Positions 17,248-23,808 of a stretch of DNA of 34,348 nt are shown one piece after another. The stretch is from a virus: IMG/VR virus record IMGVR_UViG_3300022928_002248, positions 1 to 34,348 of that record; one strand, written 5' to 3'. Position numbers and translations under genes: made by a program. The first letter of the stretch is position 1, and every line of letters starts with the position of its first letter. The notes below the pieces were generated by a model that saw only the letters and a program-made list of their open reading frames with translations, was not told where the DNA came from and made no database searches.

Positions 17248-18858
17248 TTATTTTTGAAGTTTACCCATTAAATCCTTCATTCTCATAAATTGAGGATTTT
17301 CATAAGTTTTACTTTCGATAAGATTTGTTGCAGAACCTTTAGATGGAGACTTTTGTACCTTAGCTGAAACTGATTCAGTCACTACTGAAGAATTCTCTTT
17401 AGATTCTAAGTTCTCTTTAACTATCTTATAAAGACCTTTTGATTCTTTGATTGTATCTGCAGAATCGAAACGTCTTAAAATGTTTATTTTCTCTTGTTTT
17501 GTTGTCGAATGCTCAGTGAACAGTCGAGTTGCATATGCTAGATTTGAATTGAAAACCGCAACCTCATTAAGTTTTTCTTTAAAGATGTTAAGTGCCTTAC
17601 GGTACTCTTCATTCTTTTCTCTTAATTGTCTTACTTCTTTCTCAAGTGATTCATTGTATCTTGCCTTGTTAGGAATAGAATGTGGTTTTGGTAAACCTTT
17701 AGACTTTTCAGATGAAGCTTTAGAACCAACAGCATGACTTCTTATCATACCTTCTTTAGCTTCTTCATAGTCCGCTTCGTGGTCACCTTGGTCTCCATGA
17801 GACTCACCATCCTTACCGTGGTAATTAGGGTCAGTATCTTTGAAGTTCTTATAGTCACTACGAGTTTTAGATTGGTCACCTTTTTTAGCACCACCTTCAT
17901 TAGTCTCTTCATAATCCTTGTGGGATTTTGAATCGTCTCCTTTCTTACCTCCATACTCTTCATAATGTTCGTCCTTGTGATGTCTTTCAGCATCGTAATG
18001 AGCATCTTTCTTCAACTTCTCAATTTGTGAGTAGTCGTCCTCAGCTGCATCACCAAAATAATTTCCGTCATCTTCTCCAATTTCGATTTCATAAACGACT
18101 TCGTCACCTTCATTAGTTTCGTAGTCTTTATGAGATTTAGAGTCATCACCTTTCTTACCTCCGTATTCTTCATTTGATTCTTCATAATCCTTGTGAGATT
18201 TTGAATCGTCTCCTTTCTTACCTCCGTATTCTTCGTTTGATTCTTCATAATCCTTATGAGATTTAGAGTCGTCACCTTTTTTGCCTCCGAACTCCTCCAT
18301 TTGAATTTGATATTCAACGTCAGCTTCCTCATCTTTTAAGTGAATCTCATCACCGTCTTGTGTTACCACAATACCGTCTTCTTCACCCATAGCTTTGAAA
18401 ACTTTAAGGATTTCTTCGTCAGATGCACCTGTTAAGTCAAGCGGTAAAAGAATTTCTTCTTCATCGTCAACTTCTAAATCATCACCTGGTAAATCCATCA
18501 TAAGCATTTCATCAGAGTCAATTTCAATGTCGTCTTCATCCTCATCGGAATCATCCTCCATATCATCTTCGTCTTCTACCTCCATGTCGTCTTCGATGTC
18601 AAGTTCTTCTTGTTCTTTTGTTTCGTGTTTCATAGATTCCTCCATTTCTTCACCTTCTTCCATTTTTTCACCTTCCATTGCTTCGACTGACACTTCGTCT
18701 TCAATCTCCTCTTCAGATAGAGATTCTTTTACTAATTCACTGATTTCTTCCTTCATAGTAGAAGCAAGTATTCCTTTTGCATTCTCCGTAACGGCTTCCT
18801 CCAAATTTTTCATTTGTAGTAGCGCTTCTTCAACTAAGTTTTGTTTTTTGTCTGCCAT
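17248..18858 (-). CDS. 22: Prohead scaffold protein, T4 gp22-like, with tandem repeats
   Basis: A 536-residue, very acidic protein between the protease and capsid genes, the gp22 position. Residues 55-135 are almost entirely Glu/Asp. Residues 190-250 hold three near-identical 21-residue repeats with core GGKKGDDSKSHKDYE; a fourth copy starts at 302 and a degenerate one at 323. The C-terminal third has a coiled coil (about 405-445) and the gp22-like FNSNLAYATRLFTEHSTTKQE region followed by RRFDSADT. Scaffold proteins form the core on which the capsid assembles and are then digested. T4 gp22 is about half this length, so the acidic and repeat part is an expansion. Confidence 0.88.
   Translation of the reverse strand: MADKKQNLVEEALLQMKNLEEAVTENAKGILASTMKEEISELVKESLSEEEIEDEVSVEAMEGEKMEEGEEMEESMKHETKEQEELDIEDDMEVEDEDDMEDDSDEDEDDIEIDSDEMLMMDLPGDDLEVDDEEEILLPLDLTGASDEEILKVFKAMGEEDGIVVTQDGDEIHLKDEEADVEYQIQMEEFGGKKGDDSKSHKDYEESNEEYGGKKGDDSKSHKDYEESNEEYGGKKGDDSKSHKDYETNEGDEVVYEIEIGEDDGNYFGDAAEDDYSQIEKLKKDAHYDAERHHKDEHYEEYGGKKGDDSKSHKDYEETNEGGAKKGDQSKTRSDYKNFKDTDPNYHGKDGESHGDQGDHEADYEEAKEGMIRSHAVGSKASSEKSKGLPKPHSIPNKARYNESLEKEVRQLREKNEEYRKALNIFKEKLNEVAVFNSNLAYATRLFTEHSTTKQEKINILRRFDSADTIKESKGLYKIVKENLESKENSSVVTESVSAKVQKSPSKGSATNLIESKTYENPQFMRMKDLMGKLQK
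17848..17955 (-). repeat. Scaffold-gene repeat copies 4 and 5 (copy 5 degenerate)
   Basis: These encode YGGKKGDDSKSHKDYEETNE (residues 302-321) and the diverged GAKKGDQSKTRSDYKNF (323-337). They are separated from copies 1-3 by about 50 residues. Confidence 0.75.
18109..18291 (-). repeat. Three tandem 63-bp coding repeats in the scaffold gene
   Basis: Three in-frame units of 63 bp encode 21 residues with core GGKKGDDSKSHKDYE. The DNA of the units is highly similar, differing at a few third positions, which suggests recent tandem duplication. The alternating Lys/Asp/Ser content suggests a flexible linker. Confidence 0.85.
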
Positions 18859-18883
18859 TTTAGTTATTTTTTTGCAAAATGTT

Positions 18884-18907
18884 TATTTATAGTTTTTATT
18901 ATAAATA
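18884..18907 (-). promoter_or_regulatory. Late promoter element(s) upstream of the scaffold and capsid genes
   Basis: On the minus strand, TATTTATA (18907-18900) is followed by ATAAAAAC, the full extended motif. A TATAAATA follows at 18891-18884, 25 nt before the ATG at 18858. The two octamers are exact inverted repeats with an 8-nt spacer. Because a terminator lies just upstream, this region probably starts the scaffold-capsid transcript. Confidence 0.65.
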
Positions 18908-18953
18908 TGTAGGAATTAAAAAAAATGCCTTTTATAAAACATTAAGCAAAAAA

Positions 18954-18974
18954 AAATCGGGTATTACCCGATTT
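18954..18974 (-). terminator. Rho-independent terminator (minus strand)
   Basis: Stem AAATCGGGT/ACCCGATTT with a 3-nt loop; on the minus strand it is followed by a run of eight T. It ends the protease and DUF4494-like unit 28 nt after the stop at 19002, separating it from the scaffold-capsid unit. Confidence 0.82.
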
Positions 18975-19001
18975 CATTTTTTATAATATGTAGATTTAAT
19001 C

Positions 19002-19211
19002 TTACTCGATTACTTCGTCAATTTTACTTTCGACACATGCAGATATTCTCCAATCGTGAGTAAAACCTTCAAAAGCTTTAGTAACCTTTGCTTCAACATC
19101 GGTCACATTAATACCTTTTACTAATTTTTCTTCTCTGATTTTTTTAATCTTACCTGAATGCTCATCTGGCATATCATACTGAATTTTTGCTACAAAATAC
19201 TTTTCGTCCAT
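19002..19211 (-). CDS. DUF4494-like small protein, 69 aa
   Basis: A compact alpha/beta protein: YFVAKIQYDMPDEHSGKIKKIREEKLVKGINVTDVEAKVTKAFEG and a short C-terminal strand (ESKIDEVIE). The pattern of a charged beta hairpin followed by V-T-D-V-E-A-K resembles DUF4494, a small family I associate with Bacteroidota and their phages; this is from memory. It starts 25 nt after the prohead protease gene and is followed by a terminator, so it belongs to the protease transcript. No function is known for the family. Confidence 0.7.
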   Translation of the reverse strand: MDEKYFVAKIQYDMPDEHSGKIKKIREEKLVKGINVTDVEAKVTKAFEGFTHDWRISACVESKIDEVIE

Positions 19212-19236
19212 TTTATTATTTTTTTATTAGTTTAAA

Positions 19237-19959
19237 TTAATATCCTAAATAATCGGTTAATTTTTTCATTAAGTCAATAGATTTGTCTAATCCTTTTGTT
19301 GGTTCAGTAACACTACTTCTTTGTTTTGTTTCCTCTTCAATATTTTCATCATATTTCATTCTATCATCTTGGTTAAGGAATAAGTACGCCCCTGGTGTTG
19401 AAGGGGATGATACTAAATCAAAACATATTAATTCAAAATCATCTTGTACTTCGTTTCTTTCTGCTTTTTTAACTAATGAACCCACACCACGAGATGATAC
19501 CCCCATAGTTACACCTTGTCTCATAAGATTTGCCGCTTGGTCACCTGGACAAGAAACAACCCCTTTTTGATGAAAACCTGGCGAAGTTAGTAATTTTAGT
19601 TTACCCATTAAAACATTACCTTCCCACCACATATCAGTAATTAAATGTGAGACACGGTCTAAATCAATTAATGAGGATTCAGGGTGGTTAAGTTCAGAAA
19701 TAGATAACCCTTTTTTTATTGCCCCTTGATATTTTTCAGCTTCTCTTCTTAAAATTTGTTCAGGGTAAATTCTTCCATTTCTATTTGGGGTGTCGTATTT
19801 CTGTAATACGGCATAGAACTCGAAAGGTTTAGAATGGTCTAACTGACCATACGATTCTTTTATAATGTCGGCGTTACGTTTATCGTTTGGGTTTATAAAT
19901 CCAGCGTCCCACTCGATTAAAATTCCTTTACCCGTATCATTTGGTCCTAATATTTTCAT
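19237..19959 (-). CDS. 21: Prohead core protease, T4 gp21-like
   Basis: A 240-residue protein with the expected catalytic triad positions of the gp21-type serine protease: His92 in ELNHPESS, Ser156 in GVSSRG, and Asp181 in FDLVSSPSTPG. The 156-181 spacing is close to that of T4 gp21. This enzyme sits in the prohead core and cleaves scaffold and capsid proteins after [L/I]xE. Its place immediately before the scaffold and capsid genes is the T4 order. Its own late-type element lies 12 nt before the ATG. Confidence 0.93.
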   Translation of the reverse strand: MKILGPNDTGKGILIEWDAGFINPNDKRNADIIKESYGQLDHSKPFEFYAVLQKYDTPNRNGRIYPEQILRREAEKYQGAIKKGLSISELNHPESSLIDLDRVSHLITDMWWEGNVLMGKLKLLTSPGFHQKGVVSCPGDQAANLMRQGVTMGVSSRGVGSLVKKAERNEVQDDFELICFDLVSSPSTPGAYLFLNQDDRMKYDENIEEETKQRSSVTEPTKGLDKSIDLMKKLTDYLGY

Positions 19960-19971
19960 ATCTTTTTATTT

Positions 19972-19979
19972 AATAAATA
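19972..19979 (-). promoter_or_regulatory. Late promoter element TATTTATT
   Basis: Minus-strand TATTTATT followed by AAATAAAAAGAT, 12 nt before the protease ATG at 19959. Confidence 0.6.
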
Positions 19980-19981
19980 TG

Positions 19982-20362
19982 TTATATTCCTAAATGAACA
20001 TCCCATTCATTTGTTTTAATGGGTGTTACCCTTAATATTTTATTTATTTCGTCACTAATAAACATTTTATATTTATATGCCAACTCACTATCATCACCTT
20101 CCCCTGACCAAAAAACATAATTGTTTGCAAATTCAGTAACATCCTCTCCATTATACCTTACTTCACCAATACTTACATGAATTGTAATATCCTCATCTTC
20201 AATACTACCTTCCATAAAAACTTCACTTGGTATCACAACTGAATCTTTGTAACCATATTTATATATCAACTTTTTAGGGTCAATCAAATTATTAAGATTA
20301 TCTAAAACTGTATTTGCTTCAAATAATCTTAGTAATTGATTTTCTGTGATAATAACTTTCAT
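19982..20362 (-). CDS. Hypothetical protein with candidate capsid-targeting N-terminus, 126 aa
   Basis: I do not recognise the body of the protein, which looks like a small alpha/beta domain with many acidic residues. The first 16 residues, MKVIITENQLLRLFEA, closely resemble the N-terminus of the protein at 11834 (MRKVRITENELIEII). ITE fits the prohead protease cleavage rule. By analogy with T4 internal proteins, whose short N-terminal targeting peptides are cut by gp21, this may be a core or internal head protein. It lies in the gene interval where T4 encodes core proteins gp67 and gp68. It has its own late-type element 13 nt before the ATG. Confidence 0.75.
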   Translation of the reverse strand: MKVIITENQLLRLFEANTVLDNLNNLIDPKKLIYKYGYKDSVVIPSEVFMEGSIEDEDITIHVSIGEVRYNGEDVTEFANNYVFWSGEGDDSELAYKYKMFISDEINKILRVTPIKTNEWDVHLGI

Positions 20363-20375
20363 TTACTAGTTTTAC

Positions 20376-20383
20376 TATAAATA
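20376..20383 (-). promoter_or_regulatory. Late promoter element TATTTATA
   Basis: Minus-strand TATTTATA followed by GTAAAAC, 13 nt before the ATG at 20362. Confidence 0.65.
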
Positions 20384-20385
20384 GT

Positions 20386-20823
20386 TTAAACTGACTGTTT
20401 TTTAGTTTTATGTAAAATGAAATGTTGTGATTTCATTAATGGATAACCATATATTGTGTTTACTATTTGTTTTATTCTATCCCTTAATATTATAGATTTA
20501 AAGTCCATGTGTTCTTTTAAGAATAAAGTAATTTCTAAATTCATAAAACTTCTTTTACCTAATTGAATTCCACTACTCCTTAAATCTAAATCTACAATAT
20601 TATGTTTTTCAAATATTATAGGGTCCACCACCTCTAATAAGTGATGTTTTATATTTCTTTCTAACATACCTGTTGTTCTTGACCAATTACTTACATTTAC
20701 TGTAGGTTCAACCCAACTCTGTATTAGAACATATACTGATTTTAATTTTTTTGCATCAACTGTTCCATAACTGCATTTTGCATGTTCGTATCCCTGTAAT
20801 TGGGACGTTTTTCCTTTTTTCAT
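20386..20823 (-). CDS. Hypothetical conserved-looking phage protein, 145 aa
   Basis: I recognise no family. The sequence SVYVLIQSWVEPTVNVSNWSR, then LERNIKHHLLEVVDP, DLDLRSSGIQLGKRSFMNLEITLFLKE and DRIKQIVNTIY, looks like a well-folded alpha/beta protein rather than a shadow frame. I have an impression of similar proteins in T4-like marine phages near the portal and protease genes. It lies between the small ITE-type gene and the divergent bS21 gene. No late-type element is evident upstream. A head-assembly role is inferred only from location. Confidence 0.72.
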   Translation of the reverse strand: MKKGKTSQLQGYEHAKCSYGTVDAKKLKSVYVLIQSWVEPTVNVSNWSRTTGMLERNIKHHLLEVVDPIIFEKHNIVDLDLRSSGIQLGKRSFMNLEITLFLKEHMDFKSIILRDRIKQIVNTIYGYPLMKSQHFILHKTKKQSV

Positions 20824-20882
20824 ATAATTTCATAATTCTAATGTTTATTTACACCAAAAATATAACCATAAAAAGGGTGGAT

Positions 20883-20896
20883 GTCAAAATATTGAC
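20883..20896. promoter_or_regulatory. Possible operator: palindrome GTCAA-AATA-TTGAC
   Basis: A perfect 5-bp inverted repeat with a 4-nt spacer lies in the 106-nt divergent gap between the 145-aa gene and the bS21 gene. Similar TGTCA half-sites occur upstream of the ClpC-like gene. Short palindromes arise by chance in AT-rich DNA, so this is weak. Confidence 0.3.
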
Positions 20897-20910
20897 TATT
20901 ACAATATATT

Positions 20911-20918
20911 TATTTATA
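20911..20918 (+). promoter_or_regulatory. Late promoter element TATTTATA
   Basis: Plus-strand TATTTATA, 11 nt before the bS21 ATG at 20930. No Shine-Dalgarno sequence is visible between them. Confidence 0.6.
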
Positions 20919-20929
20919 ATAGACAGTAT

Positions 20930-21121
20930 ATGTTAATAATCAAAGTTGGAAAAAAAGAAAATATAGAAAGGGCCCTTAAAAGGTACAAAAACAAAGTTTA
21001 CAAGACTAAGCAATTGGATAGGCTTAGAAGTGAAAAAGAATTTACAAAGAAATCATCCAAACGAAGGAAACAAAAACAAAAAGCCATTTATATACAAAAA
21101 ATAAAGGATTCAGAAGACTGA
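20930..21121 (+). CDS. rpsU: Ribosomal protein bS21
   Basis: A 63-residue, strongly basic protein: MLIIKVGKKENIERALKRYKNKV, then RLRSEKEFTKKSSKRRKQKQKAIYIQKI. This matches bacterial bS21 over its whole length, closest in style to Bacteroidota forms (starting MLII, with ENIxRALKRYK). Tyr54 falls in the QKAxY position that, as I recall, contacts the 16S rRNA 3' end in Flavobacterium johnsoniae ribosomes. bS21 sits on the small-subunit platform next to the anti-Shine-Dalgarno region. The gene is the only plus-strand gene inside the minus-strand capsid block, and its stop lies within a terminator stem. Phage-encoded bS21 is known from other large or marine phages. Confidence 0.9.
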   Translation: MLIIKVGKKENIERALKRYKNKVYKTKQLDRLRSEKEFTKKSSKRRKQKQKAIYIQKIKDSED

Positions 21122-21131
21122 ATCCTTTTTT
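21103..21131. terminator. Hairpin terminator overlapping the bS21 stop codon
   Basis: Stem AAAGGATTCAG/CTGAATCCTTT with loop AAGA, followed by T residues on the plus strand. The TGA stop (21119-21121) is inside the right arm. It lies between converging genes; on the minus strand it would end the 21143-21877 gene but has a weaker T-tract. Confidence 0.85.
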
Positions 21132-21142
21132 TATATCTAATA

Positions 21143-21877
21143 TTATAAACCTTGTTCTAACTGTCTTAACTTATATAAAGAAACTAAAGAGTCTTTTGTT
21201 TCATTAATCCTTTCAATTGTTTGAGTAACTTTTTGTTTTAAATCCTCATCATTAGATTCATTTACTTTTTCGGATAATTTTTCTAAAACAATTTCTTTTG
21301 ATTTTGTTATCTCTTCAGATAATTGACTTTTGTTTAAGGATAAAAGATTTTTCAATTCTTTCTTATCCTCTTCACTAATATTACCATATTCTTTGTTAAA
21401 CGTATTAGTTGCAATTTTTAACATTGAACTTAAAGGTATGTTTAAAGATTCAGAAACAGTTACATTTTCTAAATTTTGACCAATTAAATTCTTTATATTA
21501 TTTTTACATTCTAAAACTTTTTCTAAGTTCTTAACTGATTTACTATATACTACAGTATCAATATCAGAATATTCGTTAGTTACATTTTTGGTAACATTTT
21601 CTGAAATCCACATGTTAAGTTCTTTTAAATTTTTAGATTCAGATACTATGATGTTTTTAATTGTTTCAATACTTTCGTTAACATAATCATCAACAATATC
21701 CTTTGAAAGACCTTTTTTCTTACTTAGTTCATCGTACAAAAAATACGCTTCGGCAAGTTTTTCATTCTCTATTATATTCTTTTTGAAAGATTTCATGTGG
21801 TTCTTAAATGAACCTTTACCATATGACTCAGTCATTAAAGATTCTATATTTGATTTTATTTGTCCAAATTTATTCAT
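21143..21877 (-). CDS. Putative prohead core protein, helical, 244 aa
   Basis: I do not recognise a named family. The protein is almost entirely helical and rich in Lys, Glu, Asn and Ser, with many short coiled-coil stretches. The opening KFGQIKSNIESLMTESYGKGSFKNHMKSFKKNII and AYFLYDELSKKKGL look specific rather than low complexity. It lies directly after the portal gene, where T4 has core proteins gp67 and gp68. MTE, ISE and VSE tripeptides occur, of which some could be protease sites. A core or assembly role is an inference from position and composition. It has a late-type element 13 nt before its ATG. Confidence 0.75.
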   Translation of the reverse strand: MNKFGQIKSNIESLMTESYGKGSFKNHMKSFKKNIIENEKLAEAYFLYDELSKKKGLSKDIVDDYVNESIETIKNIIVSESKNLKELNMWISENVTKNVTNEYSDIDTVVYSKSVKNLEKVLECKNNIKNLIGQNLENVTVSESLNIPLSSMLKIATNTFNKEYGNISEEDKKELKNLLSLNKSQLSEEITKSKEIVLEKLSEKVNESNDEDLKQKVTQTIERINETKDSLVSLYKLRQLEQGL

Positions 21878-21890
21878 AATCTTTTTTTAT

Positions 21891-21898
21891 TATAAATA
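21891..21898 (-). promoter_or_regulatory. Late promoter element TATTTATA
   Basis: Minus-strand TATTTATA followed by ATAAAAAAAG, 13 nt before the ATG at 21877. It fills most of the 21-nt gap after the portal gene stop. Confidence 0.65.
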
Positions 21899-23761
21899 TT
21901 AGTCATCTAGTAATGTTTTCAATTCATCTTCGATTTTACCTAATGAAACTCTACCTTTTGATAAATCTATTTCAGATATACCATTAATCATATCATTTTC
22001 TAAAATCATATTTAAATCTTTATTTTCAATACTTTCAGGTGTTACTTCACCACCAGTGTCTCCACCCGTATCAGTTCCTGTATCACTTAAATCTCCACCT
22101 AAGTCACCACCTAAATCACCTCCACCACCGAAGTCTCCCCCGCCACCGAAGTCACCTCCGCCAAAACCTGTATCGGAAGGTTCAGTAACTTCCCCTTCAG
22201 GTGCACCACCTTCTCCAGGTTTATTACCGTATAATTTATCTATGTTTGCAAATATTCCTGTTTTAGAAATAGTTTCTGAAGTTTTTTCAAGTTCTGCTCC
22301 AACAGCCTTTTCAATTCTTTGTTGTTGTAAATCTAATTTAATTTCTTCATCAGAAAAACCGAGTATATGTTTCTTAGCCCACGAAGAAGATACAGGTTGT
22401 ATCCCATTACCTGGGTCAGACACTGCGTCACGATACAATTGTATTTTTTGTTGCCATTGTTCAACTTTAAGTAAATCCGCCTGAGTAGATGGATTTGTTA
22501 ATCCTAAAGTAAAATTATTTAACTCATCTTCAAAACCTAATAAATATAAGTGTATGATAGCAATCTTATTAAGTTCTTGAATCATAGATTTTTGTATTCT
22601 ATTAATAGTACGTGCAAATCTAATATCTTGTAAAGCTAAGTTTTTACCATCACCAACAACCTCTTCAAACCCTAAAAATGCTTTAGGGACTCTAAGTGCG
22701 GTTAATAATTTCTTTTGAATATATTCAATATCTGCTATTTCAGATAAGTTCTGAGCTCCTGGTAAAGTATCAATTGGGTTAGGTGCATTAGCATCTCTAA
22801 CAGGAATGAAATAATCTTGGTCTACTGCCATTTGATTCATTCTTAAATCAACATTACCGTTATTGGAATCAACTACTTGGTCTCTTTTAAATTTGTTGGC
22901 GACTCTTTGTACATATGGTTCAACATCCTTATCATCCATATTACCTACAAACACTTTAAATACTCTTCTTTCAGGTGCTCTTGATGTACGATATACTAAC
23001 ATAGCATCTTCAGAAAGAATTAGTTGTTTCCAAATTCTTCTCGCTTTTTCTAACATAGAAGTACCATAAGGTAATTTACGGTCATCACCTAATAATCTAA
23101 AGTGAGCCATCTCCCATGTATTAAGAACCATATCTTTATTTTGCCATAAGAACTTTAATGCGTCGTTCTCAGTATCAGTACTGTTTCTCTCAGGCTTCAT
23201 CTTCATACCCCTTTCTTGTCGAGTAATTTCAATATTAGGTAATTGTTGACAACCTACAACACCCTTTTCAGGGTCTAACTTTAGGTAGACAAAATTATCT
23301 CCATATTTACAAGTATTTCTCGTCCACATAGGTAGGTTAGTACTAATGTCGAGTCTATTGTTAAATAAGTCTCCAAGTACTGATTTAATACGTTTACTTT
23401 CTGAATAAATTTGTAATATGTATCCATCTTCATTTGCTGTTGTTGATTCTTCACCGTATATATCTAAAGCTGCAGATATTTCAGGAGTATATTCCATACT
23501 CTCATAATCATAAAATGACGCTAATCTTGTAGGTTCGTAATATACTGCTTGTGTATATAGATTATTTTCTATCTTTTGCCATTGTTGACCAAGATATAAA
23601 GTTTGTTGTGCTTGTAACCTTTCTCTTTCATACTCCTTTTTATCAGGAGTCTTTAAAAGTTCTTTCTTATCAAACTTAAATGTAGGCGCTTGTTGGTCTA
23701 ACGTTGAGTCAGGACCGAACACTTTAGTAAGTCGTTGCCATATAGTATAATTTTCTGCCAT
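21899..23761 (-). CDS. 20: Portal protein, T4 gp20-like, with Gly/Asp-rich C-terminal linker
   Basis: A 620-residue protein with gp20-type segments: YEPTRLASFYDYESMEYTPEISAALDIYGEE, WTRNTCKYGDNFVYL, LPYGTSMLEKARRIWKQLILSEDAMLVYR, RAPERRVFKVFVGN, and DIEYIQKKLLTALRVPKAFLGFE. Twelve copies form the vertex through which DNA is packaged. Residues about 515-578 are a flexible Gly/Asp-rich linker (GFGGGDFGGGGDFGGGGDL and similar), followed by a short structured tail. I do not know this linker from T4 gp20, which is shorter. The terminase gene lies immediately upstream and a core-like gene downstream, as in T4. Confidence 0.93.
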   Translation of the reverse strand: MAENYTIWQRLTKVFGPDSTLDQQAPTFKFDKKELLKTPDKKEYERERLQAQQTLYLGQQWQKIENNLYTQAVYYEPTRLASFYDYESMEYTPEISAALDIYGEESTTANEDGYILQIYSESKRIKSVLGDLFNNRLDISTNLPMWTRNTCKYGDNFVYLKLDPEKGVVGCQQLPNIEITRQERGMKMKPERNSTDTENDALKFLWQNKDMVLNTWEMAHFRLLGDDRKLPYGTSMLEKARRIWKQLILSEDAMLVYRTSRAPERRVFKVFVGNMDDKDVEPYVQRVANKFKRDQVVDSNNGNVDLRMNQMAVDQDYFIPVRDANAPNPIDTLPGAQNLSEIADIEYIQKKLLTALRVPKAFLGFEEVVGDGKNLALQDIRFARTINRIQKSMIQELNKIAIIHLYLLGFEDELNNFTLGLTNPSTQADLLKVEQWQQKIQLYRDAVSDPGNGIQPVSSSWAKKHILGFSDEEIKLDLQQQRIEKAVGAELEKTSETISKTGIFANIDKLYGNKPGEGGAPEGEVTEPSDTGFGGGDFGGGGDFGGGGDLGGDLGGDLSDTGTDTGGDTGGEVTPESIENKDLNMILENDMINGISEIDLSKGRVSLGKIEDELKTLLDD

Positions 23762-23772
23762 ACTTCTTTTTA

Positions 23773-23780
23773 CATAAATA
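23773..23780 (-). promoter_or_regulatory. Late promoter element TATTTATG
   Basis: Minus-strand TATTTATG followed by TAAAAAGAAGT, 11 nt before the portal ATG at 23761. Confidence 0.6.
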
Positions 23781-23808
23781 GTAAGAGTTTTTGAATTAAA
23801 CTAAATAA

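Noticed and set aside
18109-18291. Tandem repeats considered as a CRISPR array
   Set aside because: Units are adjacent without unique spacers, have a 63-bp period, and stay in frame within a coding gene.
17745-18332. Minus-strand frames of 86 and 106 codons inside the scaffold gene
   Set aside because: They are shifted-frame readings of the 63-bp repeats in the scaffold gene; repeats keep all frames open.
18395-18892. 165-codon Ser-rich frame on the plus strand
   Set aside because: It is the complement of the Glu/Asp codons (GAA, GAT, GAC) of the acidic scaffold gene; Ser runs are the expected artefact.
21891-21898. Plus-strand TATAAATA as a T4-type late promoter pointing rightward
   Set aside because: In that direction it would transcribe the portal gene antisense. 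The opposite sense (TATTTATA) has a consistent A-rich extension and 13-nt spacing to a start codon, as at other sites.
22056-22484. 142-codon Pro/Ser-rich frame on the plus strand
   Set aside because: It is the antisense reading of the Gly/Asp-rich linker of the portal gene and has no independent support.
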